DNA from: Chaetoderma sp. LZ-2023a | Taxonomy: Eukaryota > Mollusca > Caudofoveata > Chaetodermatida > Chaetodermatidae | Assembly (NCBI GenBank): GCA_034401795.1 | Contig: CM067367.1 | Coordinates: 77,018,237 to 77,082,236 of the forward strand | Direction of reading: 5' to 3' | DNA: 64,000 bases | In this document: positions 57,901-64,000 of the stretch, in pieces | Layout of the letters: each line of letters opens with the position of its first letter | Position numbering within the stretch: position 1 is the first letter of the stretch | Notes under the pieces: generated by a model | Database searches by the model: none | What the model was told of the DNA's origin: nothing | What the model saw: the letters and a program-made list of their open reading frames with translations, nothing else | Position numbers and translations under genes: made by a program

Positions 57901-58875
57901 ATGCTTTTTGGCCAAATCCCACCAATCCTGTAGACAATCAAAATCACATTTTTTCCCTTGCCAACCATTCCAGAAATCATTAATTAAAAGCACATAGTTT
58001 CTTTCACTCAACACAGCGGTATTCATGCACCAATATGCACTTTTCCGTTTTACACTTTTAAGCTGAAATATTGCTCTAACATAATCATGGTCAGAATTGG
58101 TGCAAGGAATTATGGAACAACTGCTTAAAAACTGTCTAAAATTACTATGAATGTAAAAACGATCAAGTCTGGATGCAGTCCCATCGGACCTGTGCCAGGT
58201 GAAAATTTCATATTGTGGATAGAGGCAGCGATATGCATCAGTAAGACTATTGCTTGTAATTAAAGATTTAAGGGAATCCGCAGCTGGAGAGTGTGGTTCT
58301 GTTGCTGATGTTCTATCTAACTCATAATCAAGTGTACAGTTAAAATCACCACCTAATATTATAGGATATGGTTCGGACAATGTGGAAATATGAGTTTTTA
58401 GCATATCTATGCATTTCAATTTGTCATGAGACTCTGTGGGATTGTAAACATTAATCAGATAAAAATAGATGCCATGTATATTTGCTGTGACATGTAAGAT
58501 TCTTCCCTGAGCAACTGTGATCGTTTCAATGATATTTACATTTAACTTGGGTTTAAATATTATAGCAACACCAGCTGTATTTGTATTAAAATGTGAAAAG
58601 ACAGCTTGACCTCTCCATATAAGTCGCCATAGCGACTCATCCGGCTGAATTGTGTGAGTATCCTGGAGAAACACAATATCGGCAAATAAATCTTTGCGAA
58701 GTTCATTAAAAATACGAAATCTTTTAAAAGAGTCACGACAACCTCTCGTATTTAGTGTAACAATTGAGAGGGAAGCCATAATTAAAAATAATTGAATAAA
58801 TCTTAGAACAAAGATACCCATAATTGTTTGGTGTAGAAAAGAAACTGTATTCAAGTCCGTTACTAGATTGACCAT
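54919..58875 (-). CDS. Tx1-like LINE ORF2: AP endonuclease + reverse transcriptase (~1318 aa)
   Basis: This is the enzyme for target-primed reverse transcription. The N-terminal endonuclease has LNTRGCRDSFKRF, VFLQDTHT, INVYNPTES, ILGGDFNCTLD, RLDRFYIHS and NSDHDYVRAIF. The RT follows: PKKGDLTNLKNWRPVSLL, motif A VVSLDQEKAFDRVSH, motif B RGIRQGCSLSGALYS and motif C SAYADDITAL (YADD at 56683-56694), all intact. Near the C-terminus CVYCGDREDLAHLFITC is a Cys-Cys-His-Cys motif of the type common in this group. The frame is open from directly after the ORF1 stop. ATG at 58873-58875 is the first Met; an alternative Met at 58777-58779 sits right before the endonuclease domain and gives about 1286 aa. 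Product length fits the group. Confidence 0.9.
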   Translation of the reverse strand: MVNLVTDLNTVSFLHQTIMGIFVLRFIQLFLIMASLSIVTLNTRGCRDSFKRFRIFNELRKDLFADIVFLQDTHTIQPDESLWRLIWRGQAVFSHFNTNTAGVAIIFKPKLNVNIIETITVAQGRILHVTANIHGIYFYLINVYNPTESHDKLKCIDMLKTHISTLSEPYPIILGGDFNCTLDYELDRTSATEPHSPAADSLKSLITSNSLTDAYRCLYPQYEIFTWHRSDGTASRLDRFYIHSNFRQFLSSCSIIPCTNSDHDYVRAIFQLKSVKRKSAYWCMNTAVLSERNYVLLINDFWNGWQGKKCDFDCLQDWWDLAKKHICILSQRYSRERAVLFRERRSDLQAEIDQLSVKIPKTNELLEVINQKQSELTTLLKEQNRDAWIRSRFQHINESDRPTTYFFNLENKRVMNKTISQLKIPTGEMVNSDTDILSHASDFYGELYAKSSSCKVSENLLLSDLPNLSELSRIELDRALSLPELTDAVNHLNNNKAPGIDGLPSEFYKTFWETIGSDLLDVFNESIEDMLLPISCRRAVVTLLPKKGDLTNLKNWRPVSLLCVDLKIFSKALYNRIRTVLAEIIHIDQSYCVPGRKISNNIRLIADVVEYSNFMSLPLGVVSLDQEKAFDRVSHQYLLNTLRAFGFGDFFVKCIQLLYNDTSCLLKINNLLSMPVSFSRGIRQGCSLSGALYSICIEPLLVKIRSNNGLRGVALPDISGERVSCSAYADDITALCTCNDDFIKLRDLIHVYESASNAKINHSKSEGFWVGSWKWRIDEPLGLKWNSNGLKILGIYIGNSLDFCKQNWENLENEISTKLLNWLPLSKALSFRGRITITNLLAASKLWHRLAVIDVPGNILNAIQKLLINFIWSGKHWLPKELLFLPLDKGGQGLVHLESRIRTFRIQYAQSFMNYFAFHPCFSFSSYFLKQIHKLNYDYQIFSIQLDVKMIRNIPIFYKSVLNSWFFFNVMRTSHPSCKIDVLNEPLFLNPLIKNISTGFTFCYEDFISANATILADILVNDKRIALEDLLLKIGNRSRRLLQINLNTLWDSIPNEWFELLDRPIDIPRSVYNYELSCNINDDSVFTVLIPSLCKKELYKMSLLKCYSMISHNTKSNIWRDLLSLNIDFTDNCLCFYEYPCTYYEGDLSWKVFHGALNTGVFLYKAGYCINDKCVYCGDREDLAHLFITCSRLQPLLCAVRRAVLFLTLADEFKPENYVKGFLCPHCSSKSARKIKHRICNWIMANAKMATYVTRQRLMDGNGQTDALRECISRMRARVTIEFKYHQQNGSLENFKNFWAIDHFVCSTEDDILTFNGI

Positions 58876-58887
58876 AGGCGGAAACAA

Positions 58888-60492
58888 TTAATTCCGTAAG
58901 CTACGGTGTAGCTTAGTGACTATTTTGGTGACACGAGACTTGAACGCAGATTCTAAGCCAGGTTGTTTCTTCAATCGTATCAACTGATGTATCAGTAATT
59001 TTAAGTTGGGTTGAAAGGCTTTGCATTTATCTATTACCTTTTTACTATATTTTACACTTTCTATAAATAGTTTCACATCTTCAAGAGAGGGCATTACCTC
59101 CCTTGAATCAATAAAATCTGTCATGTCCGAAAGTTCTGAACCAATAGACATGCTGTCAGCGTCGCTGGTGTCCTCGTCCAGCAGTTCACCCTGCGATAAA
59201 GGCGGCATACCACCTGCTTCTATTCCAAGCCTGTCCGAATCACAAGGATCATGTCCAGGTTTGAAAACTATAGATGCATTATTAACACTGGTTGCTTTCG
59301 CCAATGAGATATTTACATCGAGTTCACTTAGGATTTCTTGTGTCGACATAACAGTTCTCTCAGCTACACAACCCTCGTCAGATAATGGAACAGGGTCGTA
59401 TAATTCCGATTCACGGTGAATTTGAATGACAGTGACAGCAGAGTCCCCATTGGGCGCCGTGTTGGAATTACCAGGTTCATCTGTGAACAGAGCTGGGTTT
59501 TGCTGAGTAGCCTGGTCAATTGAAGTAGCATCATCTACAACAGTGGAATTATCCGACGGTGCACTGGTAATGTCCGCCTCATTATCGGTTTCAGGATCAG
59601 TGACAATTAGATCATCGCTCAAGACGCTATAACGATTGGAAAACTGAGTCTTACGACGTTTATTCTGAGGTGATTTCTTAGGTGACGATTTACTGACTAT
59701 ATCAACTGGTTTATCGTTTCTTTGTGACAGTGTTTGTGGAAAATTGTTATCATTTAGCACAAGATCGGTATTCGGTATGACGTCACGATTTTTATTGTTG
59801 ACCGGCTCGTCCGCAACATTGTTGTTACGGTTATCATGACCCACCGAATTGTCGTGAATGTCATTCAATGGGCAAAAGCGTTGAAAATGTCCTTTCTGAG
59901 CACATTTAAAACAGACAATCTCGTCCGTACTTATAAATAGTCTATGGGACCTTCCTATGTACGGGATGTCCACAAACTCCGGTAATGGGGACTTTTCCAT
60001 TACAATCTGGATCTGCCGTCTAAAACTTTTCACATGTCTTAACTCTGGTGACTTGCAGCCTAAAGGTATTGGCCGGCAATTTCCGAGCACCTTTCCTTGG
60101 CTTTCCAACGCTTGTTTAATAACAAAGTTCGGGATGTATGGTGGGACATTAGATATAATTAATCTCGTCGGCTCATTCTCCAAGGAATACACATTGTGGT
60201 AGCAGCCACCTACGTTTATACCGTCAATACACAGTCTATTGACTTGTTGCTCCGTTTTGACATAAACCGCGATTCCTCCTTTAATTCGTGAAGCAGCTAC
60301 AATATTCTCCGGCTTTACGACGGCGGCGGCGCCTTTCACGTAGGCCTCTACCGCCACACCAGCTAGACTATCAACGCGTACACCATGTTTCCTATCAATG
60401 CCCGCGAATGGTTCGTAATCTAAAGCAGGGGTGGTGACTGGGTCACTTCGAGTCTCTCTCAGGCGCTCCGCATAACTAACCTGTCTGGCCAT
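58888..60492 (-). CDS. Tx1-like LINE ORF1, CCHC zinc-knuckle nucleic-acid-binding protein (534 aa)
   Basis: ORF1 proteins of this group bind the element's RNA and help form the retrotransposition particle. Residues 194-207 form a CCHC knuckle, CFKCAQKGHFQRFC (DNA 59872-59913). Upstream, residues around 60-190 look like a folded RNA-binding region typical of zinc-knuckle 'gag-like' ORF1s (LIISNVPPYIPN resembles an RRM-type strand). The part after the knuckle is Asn/Asp/Ser-rich and probably disordered, with an acidic stretch (SDADSMSIGSELSDMTDF) and a basic C-terminus. Start: ATG at 60490-60492. It ends in TAA at 58888-58890, immediately followed in the same frame by ORF2. No frameshift or internal stop. 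Confidence 0.88.
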   Translation of the reverse strand: MARQVSYAERLRETRSDPVTTPALDYEPFAGIDRKHGVRVDSLAGVAVEAYVKGAAAVVKPENIVAASRIKGGIAVYVKTEQQVNRLCIDGINVGGCYHNVYSLENEPTRLIISNVPPYIPNFVIKQALESQGKVLGNCRPIPLGCKSPELRHVKSFRRQIQIVMEKSPLPEFVDIPYIGRSHRLFISTDEIVCFKCAQKGHFQRFCPLNDIHDNSVGHDNRNNNVADEPVNNKNRDVIPNTDLVLNDNNFPQTLSQRNDKPVDIVSKSSPKKSPQNKRRKTQFSNRYSVLSDDLIVTDPETDNEADITSAPSDNSTVVDDATSIDQATQQNPALFTDEPGNSNTAPNGDSAVTVIQIHRESELYDPVPLSDEGCVAERTVMSTQEILSELDVNISLAKATSVNNASIVFKPGHDPCDSDRLGIEAGGMPPLSQGELLDEDTSDADSMSIGSELSDMTDFIDSREVMPSLEDVKLFIESVKYSKKVIDKCKAFQPNLKLLIHQLIRLKKQPGLESAFKSRVTKIVTKLHRSLRN

Positions 60493-60770
60493 TGTCCAAA
60501 CACAATAGCCTAATCAAGCGTCCACTTCGGCCAACAGGCCGACTACCCTATGCTAATGGCGCTATAAGTGTTACAAGTATATATAGAGTTACGAAAACCA
60601 GAGAAAAATCAAATTATGTATGAACACATTAATAAAACACAAAGTTATTAACACAAACATAAGCACATACGCGTTAGCGCATACAAAAGACAAAAAGTAA
60701 ACACAACTGACAATTATAAACAGTCAACAAACGGACTAAACTGAGAGCTCTTCTAAAACACGTCTTTTCT

Positions 60771-61040
60771 CAAAGAAGAAGAAGAAGAAGAAGAAGAAGT
60801 AGAAGAAGAAGAAGAAAAAGAAAAAGAAGAAGTAGAAGAAAAAGAAGAAGAAAAAGAAGAAGAAAAAGAAGAAGAAAAAGAAGAAGAAAAAGAAGAAGAA
60901 AAAGAAGACGAAGAGGAAGACGAAGAGGAAGAAGACGAAGAGGAAGACGAAGAGGAGGAGGACGAAGAGGAAGAAGAAGAAGAAGAAGCAAGAGGAAGAG
61001 GAGGAGGGGGAGGAGTAGGAGGAGGAGGAGAAGAAGAGAT
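60771..61040. repeat. (GAA)n-rich purine tract, ~270 bp
   Basis: GAAGAAGAAG with AAA and GAC/GAG interruptions; on the minus strand it is TTC/CTC repeat. It lies between the 5' end of the Tx1-like LINE and the 3' end of another LINE. The Leu-rich minus-strand frame through it is an artefact. Confidence 0.97.
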
Positions 61041-61059
61041 TTTGTAGGTAGCCTAATGA

Positions 61060-62930
61060 TGGCAGAATGAAATCTACGGGAGAAGGAGAAAAGTATGGTT
61101 CGACGAATCACAAGGCGGTATAAGGAGAAAGGTGGAGCTAGATGTGCTGTAGTCACCCGTGCTGGTTCACACTGCATGGCCATCCAGAAACTTCTGCGGC
61201 TATAGATTTGTCGACACAATCCATGAGTGGTATTAGAAATTATTGTAGGCCATTTAAACCGACAGGTGTCAGTACTATATTGACATAGAATGGTGGAAAC
61301 CGTGATGTTTAACTCTACATCAACGTCAGCGTGGCCATATAGAAGTTGCTGAGTGGTTAGGGTTGTTGAGGAGAAATTGGAGGCAAGCTCATTTTCACAG
61401 GTGGTTCTTTGCTCGTTAAAATGTGGACAGTAAAAAAGGTAATGTTTGGCAGATTCGCCAGGATGGCCACAGGCGCAGCTAACAGAGTCAGAAAGGAAGT
61501 TATCGAATAAATGTCTATTTAATCCACTGCATCCGTTACGAAGCGTACTTAAGCATATATTAGCCACTCTTGCGCCGACGTAGTACCGCTGAGAGGGACT
61601 GGGTATATGGGACATTGATCTTAGTTTGGTCTTGAATTCTGGTAGGGTATTGGACATAGTGACAGGTGCTGGAAGGGTGTTTCAGGCGCGTACTGTTGCT
61701 GGGAAAAACGACTCGCGATAGAGTTCCGTTCGACATCTAACTGGGGTGAAAGAATTCGAGCGTCGGATATTGTAGGGATTACGTGCTAGTATCAGTGGAG
61801 GGAGATAATCAGTCAAGGCCTCGCTCGTCATCCCATTGAAAATTTTGTAAAACATGACTAGTCTGTGAATTTCTCGTCGGTGGGAAAGTGTTTCTATGTC
61901 AGTTTCTATATACAAATCTTCGATGTGAGCACTACGTGTCACTCCGCTAATTGTCCTAAGAGCATCCTTTTGTACATCTTCTAGTCTGTTAACAGGATAT
62001 TGTGGTAAATTATCACAGACAGCATCTGCATATTCCAACGATGGCCTAATAAAGCTCTTATACCTGATTTCGAGACATTCGCGGTCTAAGATATATTTTA
62101 GTCCTTTGAGTAAGGAAAGCTTGAGCTGGGCATTTGCTAGTATATTTTCCACATGGTTGTGCCCATGACCGTTATTGATGAAAGTGATACCAAGGTGCTT
62201 ATCATGAGTGGATGGAACTATTTCAGAATTTTTGAAATTTATTGGAAAAACGGTATAAAGAAATAATAAATAAATAAATAAGGACGTTGTGCATAAAGAA
62301 ATAAATAAGGACGTTGTTTTTGAAGCATTAAATTCGACTATCCATGTGTTTGCCCAATGGGTCATTACTTGCAGATCGTGGTCGACAGATGATGTGTCTT
62401 CTTGGTTATCCGACATCAGATAAAGGCATGTATCATCGGCAAATAGTCTGATATTATTTAGTATATCGTAAATAAATACTAAGAAAAGTAGTGGCCCAAG
62501 AACGGAGCCCGGTGGCACACCAGCATGTAAGCGAAGCAAAGTAGATTCATAACCATCTATAGCTACTCGCTGGTAGCGATTATAAAGGTAACTTTCAAAC
62601 CACGAAAGTAGATTTCCAGCGTTGCCAAATTGTTTGAGCTTCTGTATGAGGCCACGATGCCACACTCGGTCAAATGATTTGGAAATGTCGAAAAATAACA
62701 ACAATACCTCTTTTTGTTCATCTAGAGCTTCGGCGGTATCTGTATATAAGCCTAATAGTTGATTTACTGTAGAATGTGAAGGAGGAAAGCCAGACTGATA
62801 GGGAGTGATGCTATCTCTAATGTGGTTGTAAATGTATTTAAAAACCGATCTTTCCATGACCTTGCTAAGACAACGTAAGAGAGATATTGGGCGGTAGTTT
62901 GTACACGAGTCCCTTTCCCCCTTTTAAAAA
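61060..62930 (-). pseudogene. CR1/L2-like LINE reverse transcriptase, 5'-truncated
   Basis: The minus-strand frame has NYRPISLL (about 62890), then FFDISKSFDRVWH (motif A), GVPPGSVLGPLLF (motif B, with the usual Gln replaced by Pro) and LFADDTCLYL (motif C, intact). A C-terminal stretch RRSNSFTPVRCRTELY is followed by TGA at 61682-61684. Sense codons continue in the same frame (61657 downwards) through NTLPEFKTKLR and a CACGHPGESAKHYLFYCPH motif, so this is probably a single Trp-to-stop change. A roughly 27-bp duplication (AAATAAGGACGTTGT twice, 62270-62320) adds residues after NASKTTS. The upstream end has a stop just before the RT (about 62925) and joins PalB-like sequence; no endonuclease is present. 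Confidence 0.85.
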
Positions 62931-62939
62931 ACCATATAA

Positions 62940-63010
62940 ATTGATAGCAACATGCGGAAAAGTAGGAGGAGCTTGGCTAGAAATGGGCGGGGTATAGCTA
63001 GTAATTGATC
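62940..63010 (-). repeat. PalB CGCCC-arm fragment
   Basis: GGAGGAGCTTGGCTAGAAAT then GGGCGGGGTATAGC: the outer arm of a reverse PalB without its hairpin, abutting the truncated LINE. Confidence 0.6.
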
Positions 63011-63214
63011 CATCCATTCTTCAATACTTCTTGCTAAGCCTTTCATTCTCACACATGCGTCGTTTGCTGAGAGGAATATAATCAAACCCCCATTTATCTT
63101 CAATGATGGACCATTTTCGGAGTGTCCCGGATTGTTTCAGTCAGTTAAGGCTATGAAATATTCCAATGCATTTTCTTACTCTGGGTGAATTGATAGCGAT
63201 GGAAATGGACGAAT
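63011..63214. other. Short spacer, nothing recognised
   Basis: No gene or repeat supported. Confidence 0.4.
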
Positions 63215-63560
63215 CCAGTCTCTCAGTCAATCATATGACGTCATAATCAAATACGTCATATGTAGGCTGACGTCATAACCATTAGGTCATCAATGGCGTG
63301 ATTATGTCCGTATTAAACAGCTAATAGGCCGTTAAGCTGTACGAATTGTATGGCGTTACTATTTAATACACATTCTGTTAAATATTTTGAAACTGGTCAG
63401 CAACACCACCCAGTCAAATTAGTTTCAAAATATTCCACAGCTTACCAGCAGACTATTCTGGAGATTGAGTTCAGAGAATGCAGGGATCGATCCATCCCGA
63501 CACAGGTAACACGTGGGGGAGCTTAGCTAAAGTTCGGTGGGGCATGGCTAAAACCTGATT
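63215..63560 (-). mobile_element. PalB element, full span, shortened hairpin
   Basis: CAATCATATGACGTCATAAT (TGACGTCA at 63236-63243), TAGGCTGACGTCATAACC, GTACGAATTGTATGGCGTTA, hairpin TATTTTGAAACTGGTCAGC closed by TTAGTTTCAAAATATTCC, GGGATCGATCCATCCCG, GGGGAGCTTAGCTAAAG and GGGGCATGGCTAAAACC. Most of the left hairpin arm is deleted. Confidence 0.82.
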
Positions 63561-63915
63561 CCTACATTGCAAACAGAAACGTCAAGTTATAAGAATAGAA
63601 GCATAACACAGCGTGTGGGAGAATGTGGCTTATCATATAAACAAAGACTTTTAGCCCAGTCGATATTAACAATATAAACCAGGTTAATAATGTAGCGAAG
63701 TATTTTCATTGGTGGTTAGCATGGGCAAGTAATTTTATGTTGACCAATCAGAATACGGTTGTCATCGTGGCATTGGATAAATGGTAGACTTTTAAAAGCC
63801 CAAAAAACTTTTATCCGAGCAAAAGTATAAGGCATCATTTGTATTATTACGGAACTCACGAAAACTTGATTTACCAGTTGATTTCCAACTAAAACTATTC
63901 CGATAACTGGTAGAA
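63561..63915. other. Intergenic stretch, nothing recognised
   Basis: No gene or repeat supported. Confidence 0.4.
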
Positions 63916-63917
63916 CC

Positions 63918-63919
63918 TA

Positions 63920-64000
<81 letters not shown>
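63918..64000. repeat. (ATT)n tract running off the window
   Basis: Uninterrupted TTA units from about 63920 to the window end. Confidence 0.98.

Larger units (their letters stand above)
54605..60770 (-). mobile_element. Tx1/L1-group LINE, apparently intact, ~6.2 kb
   Basis: A two-ORF non-LTR retrotransposon on the minus strand. Order: a ~280-bp 5' leader (60493-60770), ORF1 with a CCHC knuckle (58888-60492), ORF2 with endonuclease, reverse transcriptase and a C-terminal Cys/His motif (54919-58875), and a ~310-bp 3' UTR with AATAAA (54619-54624 on the complement) just before the end. Both ORFs are uninterrupted and the catalytic motifs look complete, so the element may be recent or active. 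Both flanks are AAG/TTC-rich microsatellite. The Tx1 group label follows from the ORF1/ORF2 style and needs a tree. Exact ends are uncertain by tens of bases because the flanks are repetitive. Confidence 0.88.

Noticed and set aside
60770..61050. Leucine-rich tail of the LINE frame
   Set aside because: Translation of the TTC/CTC repeat beyond the element's 3' end.

Overview
The window looks like nuclear DNA of an animal, most likely a marine invertebrate and plausibly a mollusc. Reasons: no operons or dense coding; AT-rich sequence with many microsatellites; several classes of non-LTR retrotransposon; tRNA-type SINEs; very many short palindromic DNA elements. The SINE at 42015-42250 carries a 'GTCGTAAGAGGCGACTAA' core that I recall from gastropod SINEs; this taxonomic hint is from memory and was not tested. 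No complete host gene was recognised. The only host-like coding candidates are two short, similar first exons (17974-18067 and 30527-30629, + strand), each starting with ATG and ending in phase 1 at a good 5' splice site.

Layout. 1-9 kb: a dead CR1/jockey-like LINE (1193-2812), a 46-bp minisatellite (6061-6246) and a 5'-truncated RTE-like LINE 3' end (6545-7285). 9-35 kb: mainly two palindromic MITE families and simple repeats. PalA has TTAA-type ends like piggyBac MITEs and a central hairpin ending in ACTGGAATGACTGGCTCG (about 13 copies in the window). PalB has CCTTTCCAGTTT-type ends, a hairpin built on TATTTTGAAACTAATTTGACTGG-like arms, and an arm rich in TGACGTCA, the CRE octamer (over 30 copies or fragments, with a subfamily PalB2). 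35 kb: a 500-N gap, then about 1.1 kb of tetranucleotide repeat. 36.8-41.8 kb: a tRNA-type SINE, then eleven-plus tandem copies of a ~346-bp monomer containing RNA polymerase III A and B boxes and a single T5 terminator, lying between two nearly identical ~400-bp direct repeats. 41.8-45.7 kb: one PalB element invaded separately by a 236-bp SINE (12-bp target duplication) and a 3.2-kb RTE-like LINE (10-bp target duplication). 46-54.6 kb: more PalA and PalB copies. 54.6-60.8 kb: an apparently intact, two-ORF Tx1/L1-group LINE on the minus strand. 60.8-62.9 kb: a TTC/GAA-rich tract and a third, truncated LINE. 63-64 kb: another PalB and an (ATT)n tract.

How it fits together: this is a repeat-dominated intergenic or intronic region with layered insertions. 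The Tx1-like element is the only one with complete reading frames and could supply retrotransposition machinery. The 346-bp monomers look like self-contained Pol III cassettes amplified in tandem. PalB copies scatter CRE octamers across the region. All family assignments are by eye; copy boundaries of diverged MITEs are good to roughly 10-20 bp.
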